Below are positions 1 through 11,773 of a stretch of 64,000 nt of DNA, in pieces. This DNA comes from Nitrosophilus alvini (lineage in GTDB: Bacteria; Campylobacterota; Campylobacteria; Campylobacterales; Nitratiruptoraceae): positions 1,447,501 through 1,511,500 of the forward strand of contig NZ_AP022847.1 of NCBI RefSeq assembly GCF_015100395.1, in the 5' to 3' direction. The position numbers and the translations under genes were made by a program. The notes under the pieces are model-generated. The model was not told the DNA's origin, made no database searches, and worked only from the letters and a program-made list of their open reading frames with translations. Positions within the stretch are counted from its first letter, which is position 1, and each line of letters opens with the position of its first letter.

Positions 1-378
1 ACTCCAACTTTCGCTTACGGGACTATCACCCTCTCTGGTGTGCCTTTCCAGACACTTCTGCTAGTCTTTGTGGTACCGTTATGGGAGTCCTACAACCCCG
101 GATGCAAGCATCCGGTTTGCCCTCTTCCCATTTCGCTCGCCGCTACTTTGGGAATCTCTTTTGATTTCTTCTCCTCCGGGTACTGAGATGTTTCACTTCC
201 CCGGGTTCGCCCCTCACATAAGTGAGGTGACCGGCATCTCTACCGGCCGGGTTGCCCCATTCGGAAATCTCCGGATCAAAGCTCTTTGGCAGCTCCCCGA
301 AGCTTATCGCAGCCTGACACGTCCTTCATCGCCTCCGTCAGCCAAGGCATCCGCCGTCTGCCCTTTGTAGCTTACATA
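1..378 (-). rRNA. rrl: 23S ribosomal RNA, 5' part (runs off window)
   Basis: On the minus strand this is the 5' end of 23S rRNA: the reverse complement near 330-360 reads GCGGATGCCTTGGC followed by the GAAGGACGTG segment typical of the first 60 nt of bacterial 23S. The 5' boundary near 378 is estimated by matching the GTAAGC start region and may be off by several bases. The remaining roughly 2.5 kb lies left of the window. It is the last visible gene of the 16S-Ile-Ala-23S operon. Translated ORFs here are meaningless. Confidence 0.95.
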
Positions 379-632
379 TTCTACTCTAGGCGCTGCCGCC
401 TTACTCAGTCACTTTTTCAACCAAGTATTGCAGCAACTTATGAAATTGCATTTACCTCTTTACTTTAGACTGTTAACAATGAGTTTTCAAATATCATCTT
501 AGACTCTGAAGTCTAAAATAAACTCTCCTCATAGAAAGCTTATTTTAAACCTCTCTCGCTCCGTGATTCGTGATGATTGGTGTTTGGCATCCACTCACAC
601 TCACACCAACACCCACACTTACACTCACCAAC
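379..632 (-). other. 23S/tRNA-Ala internal transcribed spacer
   Basis: Spacer of about 250 nt between tRNA-Ala and 23S. It holds a short low-complexity stretch at 590-630 with repeated ACACTCACA-like words. I see no further gene. It is probably processed out during rRNA maturation. Confidence 0.7.
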
Positions 633-708
633 TGGTGGAGAATAGCGGGATCGAACCGCTGACCTCCTGCGTGCAAAGCAGGCGCTCTCCCAGCTGAGCT
701 AATTCCCC
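633..708 (-). tRNA. tRNA-Ala (anticodon TGC)
   Basis: The minus strand gives a 76-nt cloverleaf starting GGGGAATTAGCTCAG and ending ATTCTCCACCA, with the anticodon loop CTTTGCACG. The 3' CCA is encoded. It lies in the 16S-23S spacer after tRNA-Ile, the usual order in bacterial rRNA operons. Confidence 0.97.
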
Positions 709-767
709 GTCTTTAATGATGAATGTTGAATTGTGAATTCATCATTATTCATTATTCATTTCCCAAA

Positions 768-844
<77 letters not shown>

Positions 845-1123
845 TTATTTCAAGTTGAAGTGTTGAAGGTTGAAGGTTGAAGTAGATTAATCTTCCTCTT
901 CTCTTTTCCTTCACCCTTCAGCCTTCCGCCTTCTACCTCTTTCAAACCCACCCCTGACAAGGGTTTATGAAAATCAGCTCACGCTACTCTCTTTAATATG
1001 TTAAAGAACTCCCAATCTCTCAAAACTAAACAAACCGACCTTCACCTTTGAGCTTCCGGCCTCTGTCGTGAAACAGAGACCCCTCTCTATCCAAACAATT
1101 TAATGTTCGGATCATCACTCTAG
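845..1123 (-). other. 16S/tRNA-Ile spacer with GAAGG-type repeats
   Basis: Spacer of about 280 nt. At 855-945 it contains short tandem words of the type GTTGAAGG and, a few tens of bases later, the complementary CCTTCAGCCTTCCGCCTTC, so the RNA can fold into a long imperfect hairpin. A similar GAAGG-rich inverted array follows hemB at about 62090-62170. No gene is visible. Confidence 0.6.
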
Positions 1124-2657
<1,534 letters not shown>

Positions 2658-2832
2658 ATAATTTATGAATCAGTTAATCCATTTACTTTAAACTTCTCGC
2701 TCAAAGGTTTTAGTCGGTTTGTTTAGTTTTCAAAGATCGTTTTTCCCATTCTATAATCGGAAAAGAACTCTCAAACTCATTAAACTCTAATGAGTCAGTC
2801 AAACCCTCTTCCCTTCTTTTTAAAGGGGTGAA

Positions 2833-2861
2833 ATTATACCTAATCTTTCCATCTATGTCAA
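2833..2861 (-). promoter_or_regulatory. rRNA operon promoter (TTGACA-17-TATAAT)
   Basis: On the minus strand, TTGACA (2856-2861) and TATAAT (2833-2838) are separated by exactly 17 bp, a perfect sigma-70 consensus about 175 bp upstream of mature 16S. Promoters in this phylum usually lack a clear -35 box, so the full consensus fits a strong rRNA promoter. The leader at 2658-2832 holds no gene. Confidence 0.85.
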
Positions 2862-2914
2862 GAGCCTATCCACAACCACGACCCCGCCGTACTCGCTCTT
2901 GTCTCGCTCCCCTC

Positions 2915-2949
2915 TTAAGCAGGCGGAATTATATACCGCCTTCGCTTAA
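2915..2949 (-). terminator. stem-loop after fabH
   Basis: Inverted repeat TTAAGC-A-GGCGG / CCGCC-TTC-GCTTAA around an AT-rich loop, 22 nt downstream of the fabH stop and just before the rRNA promoter. There is no U-tract, so it is a hairpin terminator candidate or a 3' stability element rather than a canonical intrinsic terminator. Confidence 0.5.
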
Positions 2950-2971
2950 ATGCAGATAAAATTGACCGGAT

Positions 2972-3967
2972 TTAATGAAGCGGTGAAAAAGGAACAAGGG
3001 CACTTCCCCATGTAAAACCGCCACCGAAAGCATCAAGAAGCATCAAATCGCCCTTTTTTAACTTTCCTTCTTTATATATATCGCTCATTGCCATAGGAAT
3101 AGAAGCAGAAGATGTATTGCCATATTTTGAAACTGTAAGAACAATTTTTTCATCGGCAATATTTAATGTATCGGCAACTGCCTTCAATATTCTATAATTA
3201 GCCTGGTGCGGAATAAAATGGTCTATTTTGCTGCTGTCGATACTGTTCTTTTTCATAATCTCTATAACATCGTTGCTTAAAGTCCTGACAGCAACTTTAA
3301 AAGTCTCGTTCCCTTTCATTTTGATAAAATTAAGCCTCTTTTTTATCGTCTCTTCATTGCAAGGATTTTTTGTTCCGCATCCGGGAGTTATAAGAAAATC
3401 ATAATATTTACCATCGGAAGATATGTTTATATCAATAATAGCTTCTTCTTTGTTTTCTGTTGCACTGATAATTGCAGCACCTGCCCCGTCTCCAAAGAGG
3501 ACACAAGTCGTTCTATCAGTATAGTCAACGATTGAGCTAAGTTTTTCAGCACCTACGATAAGTATATTTTTTGCCATACCTGATTCTATAAAAGATTTTG
3601 CCGTGGCAAGAGCATAAATAAATCCGCTGCATGCAGCGCTCACATCAAATGCTGGTATATCTGCAATCTCGAGTTTTTTTGCAATCATGCATGCAGTAGA
3701 AGGCATACATAAATAATCAGGCGAAATAGTGGCACAAATTATCATATCTATATCACTTTTTTCGATTCGGGCTCTTTCAAGTGCATTTATAGCTGCTTTT
3801 ACACCCAGATCACTTGTAGTCTCATTTTCATCAGCTATGTGTCTAGTTTTAATACCTGTTCTTTTTGTTATCCATTCATCTGAAGTATCGACCATTTTTT
3901 CAAGATCTTTGTTTGTAAGGGTTTTTTCGGGTACATAAGAGCCTACAGATCTGAATGCAGCATACAC
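2972..3967 (-). CDS. fabH: beta-ketoacyl-ACP synthase III
   Basis: FabH condenses acetyl-CoA with malonyl-ACP to start type II fatty-acid synthesis in the cytoplasm. The 331-aa protein shows the full Cys-His-Asn triad: C113 in AACSGF, H254 in IPHQAN and N284 in YGNTSS. The length is normal for the family. It is the last gene of the co-directional set rpmF-plsX-fabH, a conserved bacterial grouping that links ribosome and lipid synthesis; 11 nt separate it from plsX. Confidence 0.97.
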   Translation of the reverse strand: MYAAFRSVGSYVPEKTLTNKDLEKMVDTSDEWITKRTGIKTRHIADENETTSDLGVKAAINALERARIEKSDIDMIICATISPDYLCMPSTACMIAKKLEIADIPAFDVSAACSGFIYALATAKSFIESGMAKNILIVGAEKLSSIVDYTDRTTCVLFGDGAGAAIISATENKEEAIIDINISSDGKYYDFLITPGCGTKNPCNEETIKKRLNFIKMKGNETFKVAVRTLSNDVIEIMKKNSIDSSKIDHFIPHQANYRILKAVADTLNIADEKIVLTVSKYGNTSSASIPMAMSDIYKEGKLKKGDLMLLDAFGGGFTWGSALVPFSPLH

Positions 3968-3978
3968 TATCTATCCTT

Positions 3979-4971
3979 TTATTTTGTAACTACTTCCTTG
4001 AGTCTTTCTTCTATGTTTTTGTTCACTTCCGATTCAACATAGTTTATAGCCTGAAAAATAGCGTTTTTTATCGCAATCGGGGTACTTTTTCCGTGACTTA
4101 TGATAGCACACCCTTTCACACCTATCAAAGGAGCACCACCATATTCACTATAGTCTATCTCTTTTTTCAGAAGTCTGAATACTTTTTTCATTAGCATCGC
4201 ACCGGCAATTCTGACAGGAGATTTTTTTATGTGGTCTTTCATGAAATGGCTTATGGCATCAGCTACGCCTTCTGCTGTTTTCAAAACAATATTGCCCGTA
4301 AACCCATCACAGACAACTACATCTACACTTCCATCAAAAATGTTGTTTCCTTCAACATTTCCTACAAATGAAGGCAGTTTTTTCAAAAGCTTGAAAGCCT
4401 CTTTTGTCAGTTCATTCCCCTTAGTTTCCTCTTCACCGTTTGAAAGAAGACCTACTTTTGGATTTTCAACTTTCAAAAGAGATTTGGCATATGCTTCACC
4501 CATAACTCCAAACTCAAAAAGATGCTCAGGCTTACAGTCCACATTTGCACCAACATCTAGTACAAGGCTTTTTTTATATTTGGAAGTAGGCATCAATGTA
4601 GCAATCGCCGGTCTGCTAAGATATTTGAGCCTTCCTATACGAAGTGTCGCAAGACTCATAGTAGCACCGCTATGTCCTGCTGAAACAACCGCATCAGCCT
4701 CTTTGTTTCTGACAAGCTCCACTGCTTTGTATATAGAACTCTCTTTTCTTTTAAGAGCCTCCGTAGCAGCGTCATTCATATCTATAACATCATCTGCATC
4801 AATTATTTTTACTCTGTTTTGCAAAGTTTCCGGGAGAAGAGATTTTATCTTTTTCTCATCCCCCACCAATATAGGTTCAAACTTTCTCTCTTTCAGAGCC
4901 AGAATAACGCCTTCTACAATTGGATAGGGTCCGAAATCCCCACCCATTGCATCAATAGCAACTTTTACCAT
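3979..4971 (-). CDS. plsX: phosphate acyltransferase PlsX
   Basis: PlsX converts acyl-ACP and phosphate to acyl-phosphate, the acyl donor for PlsY in phospholipid synthesis. The 330-aa sequence starts with the family signature [11 protein letters not shown] and contains [11 protein letters not shown] (about 95-105) and [14 protein letters not shown] (about 138-151). It lies between rpmF and fabH, and its start is 2 nt after the restored rpmF stop, consistent with coupled translation. Confidence 0.97.
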   Translation of the reverse strand: MVKVAIDAMGGDFGPYPIVEGVILALKERKFEPILVGDEKKIKSLLPETLQNRVKIIDADDVIDMNDAATEALKRKESSIYKAVELVRNKEADAVVSAGHSGATMSLATLRIGRLKYLSRPAIATLMPTSKYKKSLVLDVGANVDCKPEHLFEFGVMGEAYAKSLLKVENPKVGLLSNGEEETKGNELTKEAFKLLKKLPSFVGNVEGNNIFDGSVDVVVCDGFTGNIVLKTAEGVADAISHFMKDHIKKSPVRIAGAMLMKKVFRLLKKEIDYSEYGGAPLIGVKGCAIISHGKSTPIAIKNAIFQAINYVESEVNKNIEERLKEVVTK

Positions 4972-4973
4972 TT

Positions 4974-5127
4974 TTAGCTTTTATATTCTCCGGTAAATTT
5001 ATTCACATGATGAGGCATTCTCCATGTACCGTCTTTGTCTTTTACGGGTCTTGGAAGAGTAAGTTTTGTAGTGAGTTCTTCTTTTTGCGGCTCTCGTTTT
5101 ACTCACACGTCTTTTAGGTACTGCCAT
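4974..5127 (-). pseudogene. rpmF: 50S ribosomal protein L32, apparent +1 frameshift
   Basis: The ATG at 5127 opens [20 protein letters not shown], the unmistakable L32 N-terminus. After codon 21 the frame breaks: the rest of L32 ([14 protein letters not shown], then [14 protein letters not shown] up to a TAA at 4974-4976) is in the next frame. Removing one A from the AAAA run at 5064-5067 restores an uninterrupted 50-aa protein. As written, the frame gives a 42-codon aberrant product ending at 4999. L32 is a core 50S protein, so a homopolymer sequencing or assembly error is the likeliest cause; real slippage or loss is possible. The position between yceD and plsX is the conserved one. Confidence 0.85.
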
Positions 5128-5156
5128 TTTTGTCTCCTTCTTTATATTTGATTAAA

Positions 5157-5555
5157 CTACAACTCTTTTTCGAAATCTTCTATACATTTACAATCTTCAC
5201 ACAGATGATAATCGAGTTTTATTGATTCTATTTCACTTTCTAAAATATAATCAAAATCGATTTTATTATCTAAAAATTCAATAACATCTGCTTCCTCACA
5301 ATTGCCTTTAAAAATACCGTCACTGGCTTTTATGTGAAGACTCTCTTCTAATTTTATCATAAACTCCTTTGAACACCTTCTACAGGTAACCAAAATTGAG
5401 TTTTTTATATTTCCCTTTATATCAACTGTTTTTACATTCTCTTTTTTATATATACCGCTAAAAACGACTCCCTCTTTTTCAACGGAAAATTCTCTAGGAT
5501 GAGCAGTTGCTTTCTTGAAATCTATTTTCAATTTAGAGGATTTCCCTTTCCGCAA
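5157..5555 (-). CDS. YceD/DUF177-family protein
   Basis: About 132 aa, with two Cys pairs (CRRC in the middle and CEDCKC near the C-terminus) typical of DUF177/YceD proteins encoded directly upstream of rpmF. The family is linked to rRNA accumulation or ribosome assembly in other bacteria; the exact function is unclear. The start is uncertain: the reported frame opens with TTG at 5555, overlapping the ndk end by 23 nt, and a second TTG at 5531 lies just after the ndk stop. Neither has a strong ribosome-binding site. Confidence 0.85.
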   Translation of the reverse strand: MRKGKSSKLKIDFKKATAHPREFSVEKEGVVFSGIYKKENVKTVDIKGNIKNSILVTCRRCSKEFMIKLEESLHIKASDGIFKGNCEEADVIEFLDNKIDFDYILESEIESIKLDYHLCEDCKCIEDFEKEL

Positions 5556-5946
5556 AGAAAAATCTTATCTCTTTTTGTGCATTTTCCAAAGAGTCGCTTC
5601 CATGTACGGCATTTGCCTCAATACTTTCGGCAAAGTCGGCTCTTATCGTTCCTGGAGCTGCTTCTTTAGGATTGGTCGCACCCATAAGCTCTCTGTTTTT
5701 TGCAACGGCGTTTTCACCTTCAAGCACCATAACAACTACCGGTCCACTTGTCATATATTCAACCAAATCATTAAAAAAAGGTCTCTCTTTGTGAACTTCA
5801 TAAAACTTTGCCGCATCCTCTTTTGTCAATGCAATTTTTTTCATTGCAGCAATCCTAAGCCCATTAGTTTCAAATCTGTCGATTATCTTTCCGATTACAC
5901 CCTTATTTACAGCGTCCGGCTTGATAATAGAAAGTGTTCTTTCCAT
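5533..5946 (-). CDS. ndk: nucleoside diphosphate kinase
   Basis: Transfers the gamma-phosphate of ATP to NDPs through a phosphohistidine. The 137-aa protein begins [12 protein letters not shown] and carries the catalytic H115 in the signature AVHGSDS. The length is normal. It heads the ndk-yceD-rpmF-plsX-fabH run. Confidence 0.97.
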   Translation of the reverse strand: MERTLSIIKPDAVNKGVIGKIIDRFETNGLRIAAMKKIALTKEDAAKFYEVHKERPFFNDLVEYMTSGPVVVMVLEGENAVAKNRELMGATNPKEAAPGTIRADFAESIEANAVHGSDSLENAQKEIRFFFAEREIL

Positions 5947-6042
5947 CTGTTTTTTTCTCCTAAAATTAAAGTCTGATTATAAAAATAGTGCGCAATTATA
6001 TAAAAAAAAGCCCTAAAGGAAGATTAAATTTTTTGAATAAAA

Positions 6043-6074
6043 CAAAAAAGGCAAGAGAGAGTCTCTTGCCTTTT
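6043..6074 (-). terminator. intrinsic terminator after the ferredoxin gene
   Basis: Perfect stem GGCAAGAGA / TCTCTTGCC flanked by A/T runs. Read on the minus strand the hairpin is followed by TTTTTTG, a canonical Rho-independent structure, 19 nt after the ferredoxin stop. Confidence 0.85.
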
Positions 6075-6092
6075 AGAAGAAATAATTGAAGA

Positions 6093-6365
6093 TTATTCGA
6101 TTACAGGAGTTCCGGGCTCGCCTCTGTCATCTTTGCAAGTTTGTCCCTCTTTGCACTCATCCCAGACTATACATCCTTCAGTAGGGCATGCTTCTGCACA
6201 GGCTGGAGTATCATGATATCCAACACACTCTACACATTTATCAGGATATACATAATAGATCTCTTCGCCAGTTGGATTATCCTCATCATCAACAATCGCT
6301 TCAACAGGACATTCATCAATACAAGCACCGCAATTGATGCAAATATCTGTAATTTTTACCGCCAT
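6093..6365 (-). CDS. 2[4Fe-4S] ferredoxin (YfhL-like)
   Basis: A 90-aa electron carrier. Cluster 1 ligands are C9, C12, C15 and C19 (CxxCxxCxxxCP). Cluster 2 is C44, C47, C56 and C60 with the longer CVECVGY insert typical of the YfhL/Allochromatium-type ferredoxins. Three more Cys (65, 71, 77) lie in an acidic C-terminal tail. It is monocistronic, between metK and ndk, with its own terminator. The redox partner cannot be told from context. Confidence 0.93.
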   Translation of the reverse strand: MAVKITDICINCGACIDECPVEAIVDDEDNPTGEEIYYVYPDKCVECVGYHDTPACAEACPTEGCIVWDECKEGQTCKDDRGEPGTPVIE

Positions 6366-6445
6366 AATTGTCTCCTTTTTTTAGATTAACATTCAGCCGA
6401 AGTAACTATATCAAAAAAATTTTAAAATTTTCTTGAAAATTTTTA

Positions 6446-7600
6446 TTAAGATAGATAATCTTTTATCTCATCCGCTTTATCAGTCTTTTCCCAACCAAAC
6501 TCTGGTAATTCTCTTCCAAAGTGCCCATAAGCAGCCGTTTTTCGATATATTGGGCGCAATAGATTCAGAGTCTCGATTATACCCTTTGGGGTAAGGTCAA
6601 ACAGTTCTTTTACACAGGCTTCTATCTTTTTTTCATCTACTTTTGCCGTTCCATGAGTTTCAACCATAACAGATACCGGTTCAACTACTCCTATAGCATA
6701 TGCTATCTGTATAGTCGCTTTGTCACATACACCGCTGGCAACCAGATTTTTAGCCACATATCTTGCTGCATAAGCCCCGCTTCTGTCAACCTTTGTAGGA
6801 TCTTTGCCGCTGAATGCACCTCCTCCATGAGGACAGCTACCTCCATACGTATCTACTATAATCTTTCTACCAGTAAGCCCTGCATCACCCTGCGGCCCGC
6901 CGATAACAAATCTTCCTGTGGGATTTATATGATATTTGATGTCATCTGCTATCAGGTCGGCAGGAATTGCATCATATATTATCTCTTCTATTACTGCATC
7001 TTTGAGTCTGTTATAACTTACATCCGGATCATGCTGGGTAGATACAACAATGGTTTTTACCTCTTTTGGTTTTCCATTTTCATAAAGCACTGTTACCTGT
7101 GCTTTACCGTCAGGTCTCAAAAATGGAAGAGTTCCTTCTTTTCTGGCTTTTGCGAGTCCGTAAGTAAGTTTGTGGGCAAGATATATAGGAAGAGGCATCA
7201 GTGTCGGTGTCTCTTTGCAAGCATATCCAAACATAAGCCCCTGATCACCCGCACCTATTTCGCCGCTCTCTTTGTCTACACCTATATTGATGTCCAAAGA
7301 CTGTTCTCCCACAGCATTCAGTACTCCGGCACTTCTGTAATCAAATCCGAAAAGTGCATCAGTATAGCCTATCTCTCTGATAACTTCTCTTGTAATCTCC
7401 TGCATAGGAGCGTATATTTCAGTTTTAAGTTCACCGGCAATTATACAGAAACCGTTTGAAAGTAGAGTCTCACAGGCAACTCTAGCGTTTTTATCTCTTT
7501 CAATTATATAATCAAGTATCGCATCGCTTATCTGATCTGCCATTTTATCAGGGTGTCCTTCCGTAACGGACTCTGATGTAAAAAGATACTCTTTTGACAT
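6446..7600 (-). CDS. metK: S-adenosylmethionine synthetase
   Basis: Makes SAM from methionine and ATP. The 384-aa protein has the N-terminal GHPDK motif (H16) that binds ATP, the GAGDQG signature of the family near residue 120, and the [16 protein letters not shown] phosphate-binding loop in the C-terminal half. The length is normal. It is transcribed away from the peroxiredoxin gene; the shared 133-bp gap holds both promoters. Confidence 0.98.
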   Translation of the reverse strand: MSKEYLFTSESVTEGHPDKMADQISDAILDYIIERDKNARVACETLLSNGFCIIAGELKTEIYAPMQEITREVIREIGYTDALFGFDYRSAGVLNAVGEQSLDINIGVDKESGEIGAGDQGLMFGYACKETPTLMPLPIYLAHKLTYGLAKARKEGTLPFLRPDGKAQVTVLYENGKPKEVKTIVVSTQHDPDVSYNRLKDAVIEEIIYDAIPADLIADDIKYHINPTGRFVIGGPQGDAGLTGRKIIVDTYGGSCPHGGGAFSGKDPTKVDRSGAYAARYVAKNLVASGVCDKATIQIAYAIGVVEPVSVMVETHGTAKVDEKKIEACVKELFDLTPKGIIETLNLLRPIYRKTAAYGHFGRELPEFGWEKTDKADEIKDYLS

Positions 7601-7733
7601 ATCTATCCTTTTAAATATTCTTTGATTTTCAAAAGAATTATATCCAAAATCTTCTTTAACAGAAAAATTTTATATTTTTTTTGGTAGAATTGAAATGTTT
7701 TGAAAAGAAAAAAATTTTCCTAAAGGAGTTGAG

Positions 7734-8333
7734 ATGCTTGTTACTAAAAAAGCACCAGATTTTACTGCGCCAGCTGTAATGCCGGATAACACTATTTGCG
7801 ACAATTTTAACCTGTATGAAAATATAGGTGAAAAAGGGGCGGTTCTTTTTTTCTATCCATTGGATTTCACATTTGTCTGCCCTACTGAATTGCTTGCATT
7901 CGACCACAGACTAGAAGAGTTCAAAAAAAGAGGAATCAATGTTATAGGATGTTCTGTTGATTCACAGTTTTCACACCTTGCATGGAAAAACACACCTGTC
8001 GAAAAAGGCGGAATTGGCAATGTACAATATCCGATAGTAGCTGATCTTACAAAAAAAATAGCAAAAGATTATGATGTTCTTTTGGAAGATGCAGGTGTAG
8101 CTCTGAGAGGATCTTTCCTTATAGATAAGGACGGAACTGTAAGACATGCGGTTATTAACGATCTTCCTTTGGGAAGAAATATCGATGAAATGATAAGAAT
8201 GGTTGACGCTATGGAGTTTGCCAATGAATACGGCGAAGTCTGTCCTGCTGACTGGGAAAAAGGGAAAGAGGCTATGAAACCTACACCGGAAGGCGTAGCT
8301 GAATTTCTTGCAAAACATGCAGACGAGTTATAA
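7734..8333 (+). CDS. 2-Cys peroxiredoxin (AhpC/Prx1 type)
   Basis: Thiol peroxidase for H2O2 and organic peroxides. The 199-aa sequence has the peroxidatic C49 in DFTFVCPTE and the resolving C170 in EVCPADW, so it is a typical 2-Cys enzyme. The start follows an excellent ribosome-binding site (TAAAGGAGTTGAG), and a TAGAAT -10 box lies at 7685-7690. It faces a Fur/PerR-type gene, which suggests peroxide-responsive control, although I did not identify a clear operator. Confidence 0.96.
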   Translation: MLVTKKAPDFTAPAVMPDNTICDNFNLYENIGEKGAVLFFYPLDFTFVCPTELLAFDHRLEEFKKRGINVIGCSVDSQFSHLAWKNTPVEKGGIGNVQYPIVADLTKKIAKDYDVLLEDAGVALRGSFLIDKDGTVRHAVINDLPLGRNIDEMIRMVDAMEFANEYGEVCPADWEKGKEAMKPTPEGVAEFLAKHADEL

Positions 8334-8335
8334 TT

Positions 8336-8363
8336 AAAATACGGCGCAAAAGCGCCGTATTTT
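8336..8363. terminator. bidirectional terminator, peroxiredoxin/perR
   Basis: Perfect inverted repeat AAAATACGGCGC - AAAA - GCGCCGTATTTT between two convergent genes. It has A- and U-rich flanks on both sides, so it can end transcription from either. Confidence 0.88.
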
Positions 8364-8376
8364 AAACGAATCATTT

Positions 8377-8790
8377 TTAACTTTTACATGAATGGCATAT
8401 TATAGTTATCATAATATCTGTTTTTACGGTTTCTCCATGTTTGATAGAAGAAGATATTCTTTGGCTACACTCTTTTAATAGCTTTTCATCAAAATAATCA
8501 AATATCTCTCCACAAACTTCACATACTGCATGCAAATGAGGCGTTTTATTTATATCATATCGAAGTTTCCCACCTGGATTTAGTTCGTTTATGAGACCAG
8601 CCTCTTTGAGCATATTTACATTTTTATAAACCGTTGCAAGAGATATGGAAGGAAACTCTTTTTTTACAGACTCATACATCTCATCAATTGTCGGATGAGT
8701 CCTCTTCTCAAGAAACTTCAATATTGCCAGTCTTTGAGGAGTAGCTTTTAGATTCTTCTCTTTTAGCTGACCCAATACTTCAGTCATCAC
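8377..8790 (-). CDS. perR: Fur-family regulator, probably PerR
   Basis: A 137-aa metalloregulator: N-terminal winged helix (KATPQRLAILKFLE, then SLATVYKNVNML as recognition helix) and a C-terminal metal-binding dimerisation domain with HLHAVC. Structural zinc ligands are two CxxC pairs, C90/C93 and C132/C135. The PerR assignment rests on the neighbouring peroxiredoxin gene and the two-CxxC arrangement; Fur or Zur cannot be excluded from sequence alone. Confidence 0.87.
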   Translation of the reverse strand: MMTEVLGQLKEKNLKATPQRLAILKFLEKRTHPTIDEMYESVKKEFPSISLATVYKNVNMLKEAGLINELNPGGKLRYDINKTPHLHAVCEVCGEIFDYFDEKLLKECSQRISSSIKHGETVKTDIMITIICHSCKS

Positions 8791-8861
8791 AATCCTTTGG
8801 ATAATAATTGATTTTTCTTATTCTATCCAAATACAATTTCATTTTTTTTTATAGATTAAAT

Positions 8862-10682
8862 CTATATTAAATCTTTTAATTTTTCTGCCAGATTACGAGG
8901 TGTGATTCCTAAATAAGCTTCAACATCTTCCGTTTTACCATGAGGTATAAACAGATCTTCAAACTCAAAACTCTTTATATAAATATCATTTATAGAGTTT
9001 TGCGCAAAAAACTCCAGCAGAGCTCCTCCTACTCCACCCAGTTTTGCACTATCACTGAAAACAAACCATTTTTTATATTTTCTTGAGAGTTTTTTTAGCA
9101 TCTCCTTATCAAGAGGTTTTACAAATCTCAAATCCAAAAGTGCAATCTCTTTTCCAAGAAGTTTCATCGTTTGATGTGCCCTACCTACTCCGTTTCCGTA
9201 TCCAACAAACAAAATATCGCTATCTGCCTCTTTCAGAAGTTGTGATTTTCCCAGTTCAAAGGGTAGACTTTCATACTCCTCGTCTATTTTCTTAAATGCT
9301 CCTCTGGGATATCTGAATGCGCACGGCTTATCCAGTTTATGAGCAAATTTTACAGCTTCTCTCAGACTTTTTTCATCTCTGGGTGCAAACAAAACAAGGT
9401 TTGGAATAGGTCTTAGATAGCTTATATCAAAAGCCCCCTGATGGGTCTCCCCATCCTCGCCTACTATTCCCGCTCTATCTATGGCAAAAGCTACAGGTAC
9501 ATCCATCAGAGCTATATCATGAATAACCTGATCATACCCTCTTTGCAAAAATGTAGAATAGATAGCCACATAAGGTTTAAAACCCTCTTTTGCCAAAGGC
9601 CCCATTGACGTTACGGCATGCTGTTCGGCAATTGCCACGTCCCAAAATCTTTCAGGATACTTTTCAATAAGAGACTTAAGTCCCGTCCCGCTCGGCATAG
9701 CTGCTGTTACACCCACAACTTTCTCATCTTTTTGGGCTATTTCCATCAGTGCTTCGCTAAAAATCTGTGTTGCACTTTTTTGATCGCTATTTTTTAAAAT
9801 TTCACCGCTTTCTAGATCAAATGGTCCTACTCCATGCCAATGTTCAAAGTATCCTTCTGCTATTTTATAACCTTTGCCTTTCAATGTTTGTGTATGTATC
9901 AAAACCGGCTTTTCAAGCTCTTTCGCTATTTTATAAGACTCTATAAGCGCCTCTAAATCATGCCCGTCTATAGGTCCAATATACTCTATCCCCAACTCTT
10001 CAAAAAGTATTCCCGGAGTTATAAGTCTTAAAGACTCTTCAAATCTTTTTGCTAGATATGTTGCGCTTTCGGGTAAATGAGAAAGAATCTGTTCGGTTTT
10101 TTTCTTAATATGCTGATAAAACGGTCCCGCCATTTTCTGGCTCAGATATTTGCTTATTGCACCAATTGGTTTTGAGATACTCATCTCATTATCATTGAGA
10201 ATTATAACCACAGGATATTTTCTATCACCCAATTCGTTAAGAGCTTCATACACCATACCTGCACTCATGGAACCGTCGCCTATTAGAACTACAGGTGTTC
10301 TTTGCTCTTTTTTCAGCTGAATAGCTTTTGCTGCTCCCACTGCTAGGGATATGGATGTTGAACTATGACCCGCAACATAATAGTCATATTTGGACTCGCT
10401 AGGTTTTGTATATCCGCTGATGCCTCCAAACTGTCTGAGTGTATCAAAACTCTCCCATCTGTCTGTTAGCAGTTTGTGAGCATATGCCTGATGGCTGACA
10501 TCAAACAAAAAAGGGTCTTTTTGGGCATCAAAAACGTAATGCATAGCGACAATAAGCTCAACGGCTCCTAGGGTACTACTCAGATGTCCTCCGTTTTTAC
10601 TTACAGTTTCGAGTATCTTTTTCCTTATATCGGAACATAATTTTTCAAGCTCTTCAATAGTATAATTTTTTATATTCATCAC
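8862..10682 (-). CDS. dxs: 1-deoxy-D-xylulose-5-phosphate synthase
   Basis: First step of the MEP isoprenoid pathway, condensing pyruvate and glyceraldehyde-3-phosphate with thiamine diphosphate. At 606 aa it has the ThDP site [15 protein letters not shown] near residue 136 and the transketolase pyrimidine domain ([21 protein letters not shown]). The start overlaps the hisC stop by 4 nt, indicating coupling in the hisC-dxs order. An MM doublet leaves the start uncertain by one codon. Confidence 0.97.
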   Translation of the reverse strand: MMNIKNYTIEELEKLCSDIRKKILETVSKNGGHLSSTLGAVELIVAMHYVFDAQKDPFLFDVSHQAYAHKLLTDRWESFDTLRQFGGISGYTKPSESKYDYYVAGHSSTSISLAVGAAKAIQLKKEQRTPVVLIGDGSMSAGMVYEALNELGDRKYPVVIILNDNEMSISKPIGAISKYLSQKMAGPFYQHIKKKTEQILSHLPESATYLAKRFEESLRLITPGILFEELGIEYIGPIDGHDLEALIESYKIAKELEKPVLIHTQTLKGKGYKIAEGYFEHWHGVGPFDLESGEILKNSDQKSATQIFSEALMEIAQKDEKVVGVTAAMPSGTGLKSLIEKYPERFWDVAIAEQHAVTSMGPLAKEGFKPYVAIYSTFLQRGYDQVIHDIALMDVPVAFAIDRAGIVGEDGETHQGAFDISYLRPIPNLVLFAPRDEKSLREAVKFAHKLDKPCAFRYPRGAFKKIDEEYESLPFELGKSQLLKEADSDILFVGYGNGVGRAHQTMKLLGKEIALLDLRFVKPLDKEMLKKLSRKYKKWFVFSDSAKLGGVGGALLEFFAQNSINDIYIKSFEFEDLFIPHGKTEDVEAYLGITPRNLAEKLKDLI

Positions 10683-11773
10683 AAAACCTCATCCAAAGCA
10701 TAAAAGAGTCTGTCATTTTGTTCAGGTGTTCCTATGGTTATCCTTATGGCATTTAAGGAATATCCTGTCAAATCTCTGACAATCACCCCTTTTTCAAGAA
10801 GCTTTTGGGATATCTTTTTTGAATTTCTCTCCTCATCAAAAATAAAAGTTATAAAATTTGTGTAACTTGGAATATACTCTATTTTTCTTTTTAGGGCATA
10901 ATCGATGTATCTTTGCATCTGTTCAAAATTTTTTCTTACACTTTCATCTACAAAACTCTTATCTTTCAAAGATTCTATAGCCGCTATGAGGCTTAGTATA
11001 GTTATATTGAAGGGCGGTCTCATTTTGTAAAGTGCTTTTATAATCTCTTCGCCGGCGACTCCGTATCCTACTCTCATACCGCCGAGTCCGTACGCTTTTG
11101 AAAAAGTTCCGAGATAAAGAGCGTTTGGAAATTTTTCAATCAGCTCTTTTGGCTCAATATTTTTGGACTCATCTTTGAATGCAGCATACTCCATATACGC
11201 ACCGTCTACTATAACTAGCGTATCTTCATCTATCTCTTGCAAAAAATCAAAAAGTATAGCTCTGTCAACCGCATCTCCAGTGGGATTATTTGGTGTACAT
11301 ACAAATATAATATCCGGATTTTCTTTTTTGTAAAGCTTCAGCAATTCATCAAAATCGTGTCGGTATGTAGAACTTTTTATAATACCCGCACCCATCTGCT
11401 TTGCATATATCTCATACATGGCAAAAGTTATCTTCGTCATAAGAACTTTCGAGCCGTTTTTCAGTTTTGCTCTGCAGGCAAATTCAAGGACCTGGTCGCT
11501 TCCGGCGCCTATGATAATATTTTCCCTTTTTACGCCAAATTTTTTTTGCAGCCCCGATTTGAGCTCATACATACTGTCATCGGGATACATAAACATTTTA
11601 TAGGCATCTCTTTTTACAGCTTCAACCGCCCTGGGACTTGAGCCGTACGGGTTTTCATTGGATGCAAGCTTTACTATATCTTTTTCGTCTATTCCGTACT
11701 CTCTCACAACAAGTTCTATAGGTTTTCCGGCCTCATAAACTTTTATATCGTCCAAAACATCGTTGAAAGTCAT
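10679..11773 (-). CDS. hisC: histidinol-phosphate aminotransferase
   Basis: PLP enzyme of histidine synthesis; in this phylum it may also serve aromatic amino acids, fitting its place right after pheA. The PLP lysine lies in [15 protein letters not shown], and the fold-type I motif [10 protein letters not shown] is present. I chose the ATG at 11773 (364 aa) because it overlaps the pheA stop as TGATG and gives the normal N-terminus (MTFNDVLDD). An upstream in-frame ATG at 11803 would add 10 residues inside pheA. Confidence 0.93.
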   Translation of the reverse strand: MTFNDVLDDIKVYEAGKPIELVVREYGIDEKDIVKLASNENPYGSSPRAVEAVKRDAYKMFMYPDDSMYELKSGLQKKFGVKRENIIIGAGSDQVLEFACRAKLKNGSKVLMTKITFAMYEIYAKQMGAGIIKSSTYRHDFDELLKLYKKENPDIIFVCTPNNPTGDAVDRAILFDFLQEIDEDTLVIVDGAYMEYAAFKDESKNIEPKELIEKFPNALYLGTFSKAYGLGGMRVGYGVAGEEIIKALYKMRPPFNITILSLIAAIESLKDKSFVDESVRKNFEQMQRYIDYALKRKIEYIPSYTNFITFIFDEERNSKKISQKLLEKGVIVRDLTGYSLNAIRITIGTPEQNDRLFYALDEVL

